Origin: Glutamicibacter soli
GTDB taxonomy: Bacteria > Actinomycetota > Actinomycetes > Actinomycetales > Micrococcaceae
Length of the DNA stretch: 64,000 nucleotides
Assembly (NCBI RefSeq): GCF_003309065.1
Contig: NZ_POAF01000005.1
Location: forward strand, 186,001 to 250,000
Reading direction: 5' to 3'
Position numbers and translations under genes: made by a program. Of this stretch, positions 24,588 through 33,487 are shown one piece after another; the stretch's first letter is position 1, and each line of letters starts with the position of its first letter. The notes beneath the pieces are model-generated. The model ran no database searches and was not told where the DNA came from. It was given only the letters and a program-made list of their open reading frames with translations.

Positions 24588-25265
24588 CTAGAGCATGCGG
24601 ATTTCGCGCTTGGGCGACCACGGCCTGGTCCAGCCCAACTCGTTGAACAGCTTGTCCGCCACCATCGCGGTGAAGCCCCAGATCACCCGGCCCTCGTATT
24701 CGAAGGCGGGAGCACTGAACTTGCGCCCTCCGCGCTGCACCACGCCCAGCACCCGGTTGCGCGGGTCCAGCAGGTGGGCGACGGGTGCGCGGAAGACTCC
24801 CGCGCTCTCGCCGGGATCGACGGGGAACACCGCGGATTCGGTGTGCCACCATCCAAGCACCGGGGTGACGATGAAGTTGGAGACCGGCAGCTCGGTCGCT
24901 GCCAGCTGACCCAGCACCTCGATGCCCGAGGTCTGCACGCCGGTTTCCTCCCAGGCTTCGCGCAGCGCGGCGTCGGTTTCCGAGGCGTCCTCGGGATCGA
25001 TCCCGCCGCCGGGGAATGAAATCTGCCCGGCATGGGAGCGCAGGGTCTCGGCGCGCTCGACGAACAGGAGGTCCAGGTCGGCGGGATCCGCGTTCTGGGT
25101 CAGTCCCCGGCCGTCGGCCGAGCCGAAGAGCATCAGGATCGCGGCGCGGCGCACGCTGTTGGCGTCAAGCTGCTTGAATGCCCAGGAATCCGGGAGTTTT
25201 TGCGTCGCACCCACCGTGTGCGAATGCTCGGCGACAACCTGCTTCAAGTCCTTCAGTGCGCTCAT
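24588..25265 (-). CDS. NUDIX hydrolase, CoA pyrophosphatase type
   Basis: 225 aa. The Nudix box is [20 protein letters not shown] followed by EETGV (about 88-112), and the upstream [22 protein letters not shown] matches the CoA-pyrophosphatase (NudL/NUDT7) subfamily signature with its LRSHxGQxxFPGG. It would cleave CoA to 3',5'-ADP and 4'-phosphopantetheine. Overlaps the nth stop by 4 bp, so co-translated after nth; the same pair order is known in mycobacteria. Confidence 0.88.
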   Translation of the reverse strand: MSALKDLKQVVAEHSHTVGATQKLPDSWAFKQLDANSVRRAAILMLFGSADGRGLTQNADPADLDLLFVERAETLRSHAGQISFPGGGIDPEDASETDAALREAWEETGVQTSGIEVLGQLAATELPVSNFIVTPVLGWWHTESAVFPVDPGESAGVFRAPVAHLLDPRNRVLGVVQRGGRKFSAPAFEYEGRVIWGFTAMVADKLFNELGWTRPWSPKREIRML

Positions 25266-26056
25266 GCGTCCAATCCAAATCCCTCGGCCCGCAGTTCACG
25301 GCGGGTGGCTCCGGCGAGCATCTTGTCCAGCAGCTCTTCACGCCCCGGAGCGAGTTCGTACTTAAGCAACGCTTTTGCCTTGGCTGGTATTTCCTCGCCG
25401 ATGCCGTAGGAAGGGCACAGCTTGGCCAGCACGCAGGCCCCGCACGCGGGTTTGCGGGAGTGGCAGACCCGGCGGCCGTGGAACACCACACGGTGGCTGA
25501 GCATGGTCCAGTCGCGCTTCTCGAACAGCTTGCCGACGGCGTGCTCGACCTTCACCGGGTCGGTCTCATCGGTCCACCCGAAGCGGTTGGCCAGGCGTCC
25601 GAAGTGCGTGTCCACGGTAATGCCCGGAACGCCGAAGGCATTGCCCAGCACCACATTGGCGGTCTTGCGCCCCACGCCCGGCAGCTTGACCAGCTCGTCG
25701 AGCTTGGGCGGGACCTCGCCGTCGAAGCGCTCGACCAGGGCGGCTGAGAGCCCGAGCAGCGATTCGGTTTTGGCGCGGAAGAAGCCGGTGGCCCGGATCA
25801 GTTCCTCCAGTTCGCCGCGGTCGGCCTGGCTCATGGCGTGGGCGTCCGGAAAGCGGGCGAACAACGCGGGGGTGATCGCGTTGACGCGGACATCGGTGGT
25901 CTGTGCGGAGAGCACCGTCGCGACGAGCAGTTCGAAGGGATTCTCGAAATCCAGTTCCGGCACCGCATAGGGGTAGGCCTCTGCCAGCAGACGGTTCATC
26001 TTGCGTGCCCGGCGCTTGAGCCCCAGCTCCGTTTCAATTTTCACATTCACAGCCAC
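25262..26056 (-). CDS. nth: endonuclease III (DNA glycosylase/AP lyase)
   Basis: 264 aa. Base excision repair of oxidised pyrimidines. Helix-hairpin-helix [14 protein letters not shown] near 137 holds the catalytic Lys, [14 protein letters not shown] near 160 the catalytic Asp, and [17 protein letters not shown] near 210 is the C-x6-C-x2-C-x5-C 4Fe-4S site. It has a 25-residue basic N-terminal extension relative to E. coli Nth, usual in actinobacteria. First gene of an operon with the CoA-type NUDIX gene; divergent from acs. Confidence 0.96.
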   Translation of the reverse strand: MAVNVKIETELGLKRRARKMNRLLAEAYPYAVPELDFENPFELLVATVLSAQTTDVRVNAITPALFARFPDAHAMSQADRGELEELIRATGFFRAKTESLLGLSAALVERFDGEVPPKLDELVKLPGVGRKTANVVLGNAFGVPGITVDTHFGRLANRFGWTDETDPVKVEHAVGKLFEKRDWTMLSHRVVFHGRRVCHSRKPACGACVLAKLCPSYGIGEEIPAKAKALLKYELAPGREELLDKMLAGATRRELRAEGFGLDA

Positions 26057-26194
26057 GCTTCGATACTGCCACGGACCGCAGCGGTTTTCACTAATCCAAT
26101 CCCAGTTCTGCGGCGCATTCGCGCAACGGCTGGCATGCAGTTCAGCGCGCGCTTCGACCGCTTGGCGCAGAATTCACCCACTCCCGCGCCAATC

Positions 26195-26210
26195 CGTGAC
26201 ACAAACCACA
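26195..26210 (+). promoter_or_regulatory. candidate Crp/GlxR site 1 upstream of acs
   Basis: CGTGACACAAACCACA matches TGTGA-N6-TCACA at 8 of 10 informative positions (one mismatch in each half). Its centre is 34 bp upstream of site 2. Consensus from known GlxR/Crp sites of actinobacteria; function here inferred. Confidence 0.5.
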
Positions 26211-26228
26211 CAGACGGGCCCTGAAGCG

Positions 26229-26244
26229 TGTAACTTTGATCACA
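26229..26244 (+). promoter_or_regulatory. candidate Crp/GlxR site 2 upstream of acs
   Basis: TGTAACTTTGATCACA matches TGTGA-N6-TCACA at 9 of 10 positions. It lies 36 bp before the acs GTG start. TTGATC within it, 17 bp before TAACTG, could serve as a -35/-10 pair, which would place the site over the promoter. Confidence 0.65.
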
Positions 26245-26280
26245 GAGTTAAACGTGTCTAACTGGAAGGACCAACCTACC

Positions 26281-28257
26281 GTGAGCGAGTCCAAGACCTT
26301 GGATAACCTGTCGAACGAAACCCGGTCATTCGCACCGAGCAAGGAATTCAGCGACAACGCCGTTGCCACCCAGGCCCGCTATGACGCCGCGGCGGCCGAC
26401 CGGTTGGGCTACTGGGCCGACCAGGCGCGGCAGGTCCTCACCTGGGACACGGACTTCACCGAAACCCTGGACTGGTCCGAAGCGCCGGTCGCCAAGTGGT
26501 TTGTCGGCGGCAAGGTCAACGCGGCCTACAACGCGCTGGACCGCCACGTCGAGAACGGCCTGGGCGACCGCGTGGCCATCTACTTCGAGGGCGAGCCGGG
26601 CGACACCCGCACCTACACCTACGCACAGCTGACCGACGAGGTCAAGAAGGCCGCGAACGCCTTCGAGTCCCTGGGCATCGAAAAGGGCGACCGCGTGGCC
26701 GTCTACCTGCCGATGATCCCGGAAGCGGTCATCACCATGCTGGCCTGCGCCCGCATCGGTGCCATCCACTCGGTGGTCTTCGGCGGCTTCTCCGCCGACG
26801 CGCTGCGCAGCCGCATCGACGACGCGGACGCCAAGCTCGTGGTCACCGCCGACGGCACCTGGCGCCGCGGCAAGCCGAGCCCGCTGAAGCCAGCGGTCGA
26901 CGAGGCGCTGTCCGCCCCTGGCCACACCGTGCAGAACGTTGTGGTCGTCAAGCGCAACGGCGAGCCCACCGAGTTCGGCCCGCTGGATTCGTGGTGGCAC
27001 GATGTGGTGGATTCTGCCAGCACCGAGCACACCGCCGTGGGCCACGATTCCGAGCACCCGCTGTTCGTGCTGTACACCTCCGGCACCACCGGCAAGCCCA
27101 AGGGCATCGTGCACACCACCGGCGGCTTCCTCACCCAGACCGCCGTCACCCACCGCGACACCTTCGACCTGCATCCGGAGTCGGACGTCTACTGGTGCAC
27201 CGCCGACATCGGCTGGGTCACCGGCCACTCCTACGTCACCTACGCGCCGCTGGTCAACGGCGGCACCCAGGTCATCTACGAAGGCACCCCGGACACCCCG
27301 CACCAGGGCCGCTGGTGGGAGATCGTGCAGAAGTACGGCGTGAGCATCCTGTACACCGCCCCGACCGCCATCCGCACCTTCATGAAGTGGGGACGGCAGA
27401 TCCCGGACGGCTACGACCTGTCCTCCCTGCGTGTGCTCGGCTCCGTGGGCGAACCGATTAACCCGGAAGCCTGGATGTGGTACCGCGAGGTCATCGGCTC
27501 CAACAACGGCGCCAACGGCGAGAAGAAGGACAACCCGACCCCGATCGTCGACACCTGGTGGCAGACCGAAACCGGCGCCCACATGATCGCGCCATTGCCG
27601 GGCGTCACCAAGACCAAGCCGGGCTCCGCCCAGGTCGCCGTGCCGGGCATCAGCATCGACGTGGTCGACGAGGCCGGCAACTCGGTCGCCGACGGCGAGG
27701 GCGGCTTCCTGGTCATCCGCGACCCGTGGCCTGCGATGCTGCGCGGCATCTGGGGCGACATGGACCGCTACAAGGACACCTACTGGTCCCGCTTCGAGAA
27801 CATGTACTTCGCCGGCGACGGCGCGAAGAAGGACGACGATGGGGATATCTGGCTGCTGGGCCGCGTGGACGACGTCATGAACGTCTCGGGGCACCGCCTG
27901 TCCACCACCGAGATCGAGTCCTCCCTGGTCGCCCACCCGTACGTGGCCGAGGCCGCCGTGGTCGGTGCGAAGGACGAGACCACCGGCGAGGCAGTTGTCG
28001 CGTTCGTGATCCTGCAGGCCGAACCGGCCGAGGGCGAGGATGTCGTGGCGACCCTGCGCAACCACGTAGGCAAGGACATCGGGCCGATCGCCAAGCCGAA
28101 GCACGTGCTGGTGGTCCCCGAGCTGCCGAAGACCCGCTCGGGCAAGATCATGCGCCGCCTGCTCAAGGACGTGGCCGAGGGCCGCGAGGTCGGCGACGCC
28201 ACCACGCTGGCAGACAACACCGTCATGTCACAGATCGCGCAGTCGATGAAGAAGTAG
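26281..28257 (+). CDS. acs: acetyl-CoA synthetase (AMP-forming)
   Basis: 658 aa from GTG at 26281, chosen over a longer TTG frame because GGAAGGA lies 10 nt upstream. ANL-superfamily enzyme: acetate + ATP + CoA to acetyl-CoA. Motifs: P loop [18 protein letters not shown] near 265, WWQTETG near 420, and the C-terminal catalytic lysine in [11 protein letters not shown] near 618, the residue acetylated in Acs regulation. Two Crp-type operators precede it. Single gene followed by a large hairpin. Confidence 0.97.
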   Translation: MSESKTLDNLSNETRSFAPSKEFSDNAVATQARYDAAAADRLGYWADQARQVLTWDTDFTETLDWSEAPVAKWFVGGKVNAAYNALDRHVENGLGDRVAIYFEGEPGDTRTYTYAQLTDEVKKAANAFESLGIEKGDRVAVYLPMIPEAVITMLACARIGAIHSVVFGGFSADALRSRIDDADAKLVVTADGTWRRGKPSPLKPAVDEALSAPGHTVQNVVVVKRNGEPTEFGPLDSWWHDVVDSASTEHTAVGHDSEHPLFVLYTSGTTGKPKGIVHTTGGFLTQTAVTHRDTFDLHPESDVYWCTADIGWVTGHSYVTYAPLVNGGTQVIYEGTPDTPHQGRWWEIVQKYGVSILYTAPTAIRTFMKWGRQIPDGYDLSSLRVLGSVGEPINPEAWMWYREVIGSNNGANGEKKDNPTPIVDTWWQTETGAHMIAPLPGVTKTKPGSAQVAVPGISIDVVDEAGNSVADGEGGFLVIRDPWPAMLRGIWGDMDRYKDTYWSRFENMYFAGDGAKKDDDGDIWLLGRVDDVMNVSGHRLSTTEIESSLVAHPYVAEAAVVGAKDETTGEAVVAFVILQAEPAEGEDVVATLRNHVGKDIGPIAKPKHVLVVPELPKTRSGKIMRRLLKDVAEGREVGDATTLADNTVMSQIAQSMKK

Positions 28258-28273
28258 CCGCCACGCGGCGCAC

Positions 28274-28330
28274 CAGGCCGCCGTCCGGTCGTGCTTCCCA
28301 GTAGGAGGAGCTCATCCGGGCGGCGGCCTG
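28274..28330. terminator. inverted repeat between convergent acs and hypothetical gene
   Basis: CAGGCCGCCGTCCGG (28274-28288) pairs with CCGGGCGGCGGCCTG (28316-28330), 14 of 15 bp, with a 27-nt loop. No T tract. Its position between converging genes suggests a two-way terminator. Confidence 0.65.
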
Positions 28331-28354
28331 TGTCGTGCCCGGCGTCAGCAGGCT

Positions 28355-28993
28355 CTAGCGCGCGGACTCTAGGCGTCCAGCGACACCGACCGAGGACGTG
28401 GAGCTGTGGCCCTCGACCACCACGTGGACCGTCTCCAGGTCAGTGAACTTCTGGTGCGTCGCGTCGATGACTTCCTCGGCGATGAATTCGAGGTCTCCGG
28501 GTGCGTCGGTGAAGATCTGCGGGTCGGAGGCTACTGCCTGCTCCATGGTGATGCGCAGCTGCCCGGGCGCGGTCGAGTCGAATGATTCAACATAGTAATA
28601 CGGCCAGGTCATGGCATCGGGGCACCCTGCCCCCGCGGACTCCAGCCACGACGCGGCCACCCGATTGGCCCACTGCTGCCGCGCTCCCCCGGACTCGGCG
28701 GGATTCCAGGCGACGCAGTTCTTGTCCCAGGTCGCTTCCGAGCGCCCCATGTCCAGAGCGATCTGGCGTGCGTTCTCGACCTGCGCCGGAGTGGTCGCCT
28801 TGGCGGTGGGGAGTTCCAGGGGCACGATGGGGCCCTGGACGATCGGGGTGCCGGCGTTGGCTTCGGCGGTGAGCTCCGCATCATTTGTCAGGAAGTCAGG
28901 GTCGACGTGGTTCACCGCCAGAATCGCGACAACCCCGGCCAGGAACGCGCCGACCGAAATGTTGCCGACAATGCGCTTGGCGTTCCTGTTCAC
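28355..28993 (-). CDS. hypothetical membrane-anchored or secreted protein
   Basis: 212 aa, not recognised. After a basic start MNRNAKR there is one hydrophobic segment (about 10-28), so the rest is probably extracytoplasmic. Two Cys (KNCVAWNP, GAGCPDAM) could form a disulfide. The middle is rich in Trp and helical charged residues; the C-terminal third ends in VHVVVEGHSSTSS. It stands alone, convergent with acs and divergent from aroQ. No transfer signs. Confidence 0.7.
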   Translation of the reverse strand: MNRNAKRIVGNISVGAFLAGVVAILAVNHVDPDFLTNDAELTAEANAGTPIVQGPIVPLELPTAKATTPAQVENARQIALDMGRSEATWDKNCVAWNPAESGGARQQWANRVAASWLESAGAGCPDAMTWPYYYVESFDSTAPGQLRITMEQAVASDPQIFTDAPGDLEFIAEEVIDATHQKFTDLETVHVVVEGHSSTSSVGVAGRLESAR

Positions 28994-29161
28994 ACGAACC
29001 TCCCGGTGATTCCCTGTTTTCCTCCATCGAATATACCCAGTGGAAACAGGTTCCGGTATTCCGAACGGCCAGGTGACGGCAGGGAGGCGACGGGTTCTTC
29101 GCCTAGGGATTAGTTCGTCATGGAACGTCGACGGAGTGCGTGGCTGTACTAGATTGACTTC

Positions 29162-29614
29162 ATGACTGAAAACGCCTCACGCACCATCCTGCTGCTCAAC
29201 GGACCCAATCTGAATCTGCTGGGCACCCGCGAACCCGAGATCTACGGCCGCGAGACGCTGGCCGATGTCGAGGCCCTGGCCCGCAGCACGGCGCAGTCCC
29301 TGGGCTTCGAGCTCACCGCGGTGCAGTCAAACCACGAGGGCGTGCTGCTGGACGCCATACACGAGGCGCGCACCACCGCTGCGGGAATCGTGATCAACCC
29401 AGGGGCCTTCACCCATACCTCGATTGCGCTGGCTGATGCCATCAGCGGCGTGGAACTGCCTGCCATCGAGGTGCATATCTCGAACGTGCACAAGCGAGAG
29501 GCGTTCCGCCACCACTCGTACATCTCCCCCGTGGCCAGCTCCATCATCATCGGCGCCGGGGTCAACGGCTACCGCCTGGCCGTGGAGCAGATGGCCCACC
29601 TGCTGGGCAAGTAG
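29162..29614 (+). CDS. aroQ: type II 3-dehydroquinate dehydratase
   Basis: 150 aa. Third step of the shikimate pathway by the anti-elimination (type II) route. Active-site motifs: [17 protein letters not shown] (catalytic Tyr/Arg loop), [24 protein letters not shown] (Asn), and [17 protein letters not shown] (His, Arg). Normal length for the dodecameric enzyme. It stands away from other aro genes, followed by a hairpin. Confidence 0.96.
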   Translation: MTENASRTILLLNGPNLNLLGTREPEIYGRETLADVEALARSTAQSLGFELTAVQSNHEGVLLDAIHEARTTAAGIVINPGAFTHTSIALADAISGVELPAIEVHISNVHKREAFRHHSYISPVASSIIIGAGVNGYRLAVEQMAHLLGK

Positions 29615-29623
29615 CGCGGCAGG

Positions 29624-29649
29624 GCCCGTGGGCGGTTGCCGCCACGGGC
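29624..29649. terminator. hairpin between convergent aroQ and marP
   Basis: GCCCGTGG (29624-29631) pairs with CCACGGGC (29642-29649), with an inner CGG/CCG stem and TTG loop. It ends 2 bp before the marP stop, so it can serve both genes. Confidence 0.6.
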
Positions 29650-29650
29650 G

Positions 29651-30841
29651 CTAGTCGCTGATGCAGGCGCCGGTCTTGATCGAGGTGGTCTTATGCCCGC
29701 CGGCGTTCAGCGCCTCGCGCATTTCCGCCAGGCTCAGGGCGAAGCCCACCTCGTCGTCGCTGCGCGACTTGGCGAAGATCAGCCCCACGGCGTCGCCGGA
29801 CTCATCCAGCAGCGGGCCGCCGGAGTTGCCCTGGGCCACCTCGGCGGTGAGCTGGTAGACCGACAGCTGCGAGGGGTCTTCGCCATAGATGTTCGCGATG
29901 GACACGGTGGCCTTGGAAGCGACCACGGCGCCGCGCACCTGCTGCGGGCCGCCGGCGGGATACCCGACGAATGCCGCGGAATTCCCGCGGACCATGTCCT
30001 CGGTGGCCAGGTCGATCGGCTCGGCGGCAAGCCCCTCCACGTAAAGCAGCGCGATATCCGCCTCCGGGTCGAAGTACACCACCTTGCCGCGGTTCAGCTG
30101 GCCCTTGCCGGTTTCCACGGTGGCGGCGCTCAAACCGGCGACCACGTGGGCGTTGGTCATCACCAGGTCGTCGTCGATGACGAAGCCGGACCCGGTCAGG
30201 TTCACGCCGCATTCAACCGCGGTGCCCGAGATCTTGGCCACGGACTTCGCCGAGGCCAGCTGTAGGTCGTTGGGCTTCCAATCGGTGTCCTCGACCGGCG
30301 CGACCGGCGGGGCGAAGGGCTCGATCAGCGCGGGAATTGTCTGGGCCATCACTGCGGAACGGGCAGTGGAAATGGCGGAGGTGACGAAGTCCGGGGTCAG
30401 GCCGCGGATCTTTTCGATCATCTTCGACTTGGCGATTTCGGCGGACAGACGCGGAATACCCATGCTGGAGGCGGAGAAGGCCAGTGCGCCGATGATGGTG
30501 GCGGTAATCAGGATCGAGAGCGCGCCACCGGCCAGCCGGTCCGCGGCACGCAGGAAATCGACGTTCATCCAATGGCGGATCTTGGTGGCGATGAAACGGC
30601 CCAGGGCCTGCCCCATGATGATCAGCACCGCGGCGGTGGCGACCATCAGGCCCACCCTCCACCACGGGTTGCTGGCCAGCGTCGAAACCAGCGGAATGGC
30701 GAAGAAGGCTGCCACGCCGCCGACGACCAGTCCGAGCATGTCCCCGACCGTCAGGAGGAAGCCGCGGCGGAGCCCGATAATGAAAAAGGTCAGCAGAACA
30801 ACGCAAATGACCGCGTCCAGCCAGCCGAAAACTTCGAGCAC
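29651..30841 (-). CDS. marP: MarP-type membrane serine protease
   Basis: 396 aa. N-terminal CvpA-like region with about four membrane helices (to about 160), then a periplasm-side trypsin-like domain. Catalytic triad: His in MTNAHVVAG near 236, Asp in DPEADIALLYVEG near 264, Ser in AQGNSGGPLLDE near 343. In mycobacteria MarP protects against acid and oxidative stress by processing a cell-wall hydrolase. Starts with GTG at 30841, with GGAG 5 nt upstream. Divergent from crp (about 200 bp), as in mycobacteria. Confidence 0.9.
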   Translation of the reverse strand: MLEVFGWLDAVICVVLLTFFIIGLRRGFLLTVGDMLGLVVGGVAAFFAIPLVSTLASNPWWRVGLMVATAAVLIIMGQALGRFIATKIRHWMNVDFLRAADRLAGGALSILITATIIGALAFSASSMGIPRLSAEIAKSKMIEKIRGLTPDFVTSAISTARSAVMAQTIPALIEPFAPPVAPVEDTDWKPNDLQLASAKSVAKISGTAVECGVNLTGSGFVIDDDLVMTNAHVVAGLSAATVETGKGQLNRGKVVYFDPEADIALLYVEGLAAEPIDLATEDMVRGNSAAFVGYPAGGPQQVRGAVVASKATVSIANIYGEDPSQLSVYQLTAEVAQGNSGGPLLDESGDAVGLIFAKSRSDDEVGFALSLAEMREALNAGGHKTTSIKTGACISD

Positions 30842-30972
30842 CGAGACTCCACTTCATTCATCTAAACGGTATTAATCCAAGGTACCCTTAGAAGCTGATG
30901 GATTTCTGCGAGCATATTCGCGAGTTTTGTTCGAAACTGCGTGATTTTCAACATTTTCTTGGGTAAACCACG

Positions 30973-30988
30973 TGTGGAAACTGTCACA
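30973..30988 (+). promoter_or_regulatory. candidate Crp/GlxR autoregulatory site
   Basis: TGTGGAAACTGTCACA matches TGTGA-N6-TCACA at 9 of 10 positions. It is 57 bp before the crp start, in the marP-crp intergenic region, so it may control both. Autoregulation is known for GlxR and mycobacterial Crp. Confidence 0.65.
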
Positions 30989-31045
30989 TTGTTACCGAAT
31001 ACGGCACAATGAAGTAAGCGCCTACTACTGTTGACAGGAGATTTA

Positions 31046-31723
31046 ATGGATATCGAGGTACTGCGTCGTGCGCCACTTTTCGCGTCGCTCGGTGATGAAG
31101 TATTCGCCACGCTAACCGAAGAACTGACCGAGGTCGATCTGTCCCGTGGTGCATCGGTGTTCCGTGAAGGCGATCAGGGCGACCGCCTCTACTTCATCGT
31201 CTCGGGCAAGATTAAGCTTGGCCGCACTTCGTCGGACGGACGCGAAAACCTGATTGCCGTTCTCGGCCCAGGCGAGCTGTTCGGCGAAATGGCTCTTTTC
31301 GATCCACACCCGCGCAACGCAACGGCGACCGCTGTGTCGGAAACCCGACTGGCCGGTCTGAGCCACGAGAACATGCGCAAGGCGATCCTGAACTCTCCTG
31401 AGGTTTCGATCCAGCTGCTGCAGGCTCTGGCTGCCCGTCTGCGTCGCACCAACGAGTCCCTTGCCGACCTGGTGTTCTCCGACGTTCCTGGCCGTGTGGC
31501 CAAGGCCCTGTTGGATCTGGCTGACCGCTTCGGTCGCCCGGCCACCGACGGCATCCTGGTCGCTCACGAGCTGACCCAGGAAGAGCTGGCACAGCTTGTC
31601 GGCGCCTCGCGCGAAACCGTGAACAAGGCCCTGGCCGAGTTCGTGCAGCGCGGATGGCTGCGTCTGGAAGCACGCGCCGTCGTGATTCTGGATATCCAGC
31701 GTCTGCGCCAGCGTTCGCGCTAA
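31046..31723 (+). CDS. crp: Crp/Fnr-family (GlxR-type) transcriptional regulator
   Basis: 225 aa, the length of actinobacterial GlxR/Crp. Cyclic-nucleotide fold (about 1-120) with phosphate-binding cassette LFGEMALFDPHPRNATATA near 80-98, long dimer helix, then the helix-turn-helix ELTQEELAQLVGASRETVNKAL near 178-200. ATG at 31046 with AGGAG 5 nt upstream is preferred over TTG at 31031. GlxR is a global cAMP-responsive regulator of carbon metabolism; candidate sites lie at its own leader and before acs. Confidence 0.95.
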   Translation: MDIEVLRRAPLFASLGDEVFATLTEELTEVDLSRGASVFREGDQGDRLYFIVSGKIKLGRTSSDGRENLIAVLGPGELFGEMALFDPHPRNATATAVSETRLAGLSHENMRKAILNSPEVSIQLLQALAARLRRTNESLADLVFSDVPGRVAKALLDLADRFGRPATDGILVAHELTQEELAQLVGASRETVNKALAEFVQRGWLRLEARAVVILDIQRLRQRSR

Positions 31724-31732
31724 GCCGCACCA

Positions 31733-31789
31733 GCGAAAACAGCGAGGGCCGAATACCTGTCACAGGTATTCGGCCCTCGCTGTTTTCGC
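31733..31789. terminator. very long perfect inverted repeat terminator
   Basis: The 28 nt at 31733-31760 are the perfect reverse complement of 31762-31789, with one central base. It carries AAAA near one end and TTTT near the other, as a two-way terminator should, between crp and the converging NUDIX gene. Confidence 0.9.
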
Positions 31790-31809
31790 ACCGGCTCACA
31801 GCCGCCGGC

Positions 31810-32724
31810 TCAGTGGCCGGCCGTGGCCTGCCACGAGCTGGCCGAGTCGGCCTTCTGCGTTCCGATGACCTCAAGATAGTAGGTGCCGTCGCGCACCAGA
31901 AGATCAGGATGCTGCAGGTCGAAGGAGCGCACCCGGGACAGGTAGGCCACCACGCCATTGGCATCGGTCATTCGTTCGAGCATGATTTCCACCGCCGGGT
32001 AGGTGATCTGCGACAGGCTCATGCCGACGGTGTTCGGCTGGCCGACCATGTCCCCTAGCGTGCTGCTGTTGCGTTTGGCCACTACCTGGCTGGCAACGCA
32101 CCAGCGCCCCCATTTGCCCTTGCCGCGCAGCAGCGTCGGCTCCTGCCGCAGCGGGACGGTCGCGGCGAAGTACCAGGTGTCGAAGCGCCTGAATGCGAAG
32201 TTCGGGCTGAGCCAATGGGCCACCGGGCGCAGCAGGTCGGTGCGCAGCCCCAACCCGCGGCGTTTGAGGAATTCATCGAAGCCCAAGTCCTGACCCGCAA
32301 TCGTTTCCCGGGCGGTCATCCATTCCTCGGGATCACTCATTTCCACCACCGACTGCTCGTCGGTGCCGGCCAACAGGATGCCGGTTTCCTCGAAAAGTTC
32401 TCGAATGGCGCAGACGATATGCGCCTGCACCAGTTGCTGGTCCAGCACGTCCATGCGCTTGGACCACTGCGACAAGCTCGGGCCGAACCACTTGTAGGTG
32501 GCCCTGTCGCTGGCTTCGTGGCTGCCTCCGGGGAATGCCACGTTGCCCAGGGGGGATCCCCCGGGCCGGTAGGTCAGATAGGTCTCCACACCCTGGGAGG
32601 TGTCGCGCACCAGGCTCACCGAGGAGGCCTTGCGGGCGGCGCGCGGGGTGCGCGTGCCGAAGGCGAACCAGTTTTCCGCCGCGGAGACTTCATGCGGCGG
32701 CACGTCGAAGAGCCGTCGCACCAC
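31810..32724 (-). CDS. NUDIX hydrolase with split Nudix box (NUDT19-like)
   Basis: About 304 aa from GTG at 32724. The Nudix box is broken by about 40 residues: GGSHEASD near 62 and then AIRELFEETGIL near 104. Insertions at this point are typical of NUDT7/NUDT19-type CoA-ester hydrolases. The rest contains SPNFAFRRFDTWYFAA, common in that group. The start is unclear: a strong hairpin ends 6 bp upstream of it and no ribosome site is visible; the frame stays open to 32967 but upstream reading overlaps ridA. Substrate inferred only. Confidence 0.75.
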   Translation of the reverse strand: MVRRLFDVPPHEVSAAENWFAFGTRTPRAARKASSVSLVRDTSQGVETYLTYRPGGSPLGNVAFPGGSHEASDRATYKWFGPSLSQWSKRMDVLDQQLVQAHIVCAIRELFEETGILLAGTDEQSVVEMSDPEEWMTARETIAGQDLGFDEFLKRRGLGLRTDLLRPVAHWLSPNFAFRRFDTWYFAATVPLRQEPTLLRGKGKWGRWCVASQVVAKRNSSTLGDMVGQPNTVGMSLSQITYPAVEIMLERMTDANGVVAYLSRVRSFDLQHPDLLVRDGTYYLEVIGTQKADSASSWQATAGH

Positions 32725-32730
32725 GCCGTG

Positions 32731-32766
32731 GCGCGGTCCCGACGGGAATGCCCGCCGGGACCGCGC
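32731..32766 (-). terminator. hairpin between ridA and the NUDIX gene
   Basis: 16-bp stem (32731-32746 with 32751-32766, one G-U type pair) around AATG. It follows the ridA stop (32786) on the minus strand and directly precedes the NUDIX start, without a T tract. It could attenuate read-through or hide the NUDIX ribosome site. Confidence 0.65.
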
Positions 32767-32785
32767 TACGGAATCGCGTCGTGGA

Positions 32786-33262
32786 CTACTCAAATTCCGC
32801 GATGACCTCAACCTCAACCGGAGCATCCAGCGGCAGGACTGCCACGCCGACAGCCGAACGGGCATGCAGGCCTGCGTCGCCGAGCACCTCGCCGAAGAAC
32901 TCGGAGGCACCGTTGATGACGCCCGGCTGGCCGGTGAACTCAGGTGCCGAGGCCACGAAGCCGACAACCTTCACGATGCGTTTGATGCGATCCAGATCAC
33001 CGATTTCGGCCTTGATGGCCGCCAACGCGTTCAACGCCGCAGTCTGGGCCATGCCCTTGGCAGTCTCGGCGGAGACCTCTGCGCCGACCTTTCCCACGGC
33101 TGAGAGTTCACCATTAATCAGCGGCAACTGGCCTGAGGTGTAAACGTAGTTGCCGGTGGTGACGGCAGGCAGGTAGGCGGCGACCGGCTTGGCGACGGCG
33201 GGAAGGGTGAGTCCAAGCTCGGACAGGCGAGCTTCGACACGCGAGGAAGTGGCTTCTTGCAT
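32786..33262 (-). CDS. ridA: RidA-family enamine/imine deaminase
   Basis: 158 aa, with about 25 residues more at the N-terminus than typical 130-aa RidA. YVYTSGQLPLINGEL near 40 and the trimer-interface region are recognisable; the C-terminal PVEVEVIAEFE is family typical. However, the catalytic Arg region of archetypal RidA (C-x-R-x-x) is not obvious (LHARSAVGVAVLP carries R), as in many Rid subfamilies. Good GGAG ribosome site. Lies next to the 51-aa gene upstream, 32 bp apart. Confidence 0.88.
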   Translation of the reverse strand: MQEATSSRVEARLSELGLTLPAVAKPVAAYLPAVTTGNYVYTSGQLPLINGELSAVGKVGAEVSAETAKGMAQTAALNALAAIKAEIGDLDRIKRIVKVVGFVASAPEFTGQPGVINGASEFFGEVLGDAGLHARSAVGVAVLPLDAPVEVEVIAEFE

Positions 33263-33294
33263 GGGGTTTTACTCCTTTTTTCGAGGTTTGGTTA

Positions 33295-33450
33295 TTACTG
33301 CTTCGGGCGCTTGAGGTAAGCCACCGGAGAGGTGCCGTTAGGGCCTGGAACAACGGTTACCAGTTCCCATCCGTCGTCTCCCCACTGGTCGAGAATCTGC
33401 TTCGTCGCGTGGATCAGCAGAGGTAATGTGGCGTATTCCCATTTAGTCAT
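33295..33450 (-). CDS. 51-aa conserved microprotein, DUF4177-like
   Basis: Begins MTKWEYATLPLL at ATG 33450 and ends VAYLKRPKQ. The WEY...GWELVTVVPG pattern is that of DUF4177 proteins, a small beta-alpha fold of unknown role. It overlaps no other gene, lies just upstream of ridA on the same strand and divergent from the PBP gene with 37 bp between starts. A longer open frame on this strand reaches 33720 but would overlap the PBP gene. Easily missed by annotation because of its size. Confidence 0.75.
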   Translation of the reverse strand: MTKWEYATLPLLIHATKQILDQWGDDGWELVTVVPGPNGTSPVAYLKRPKQ

Positions 33451-33487
33451 ACTCGATACGTTAGCGTGTCCTTGTAAACTAGTGGGT

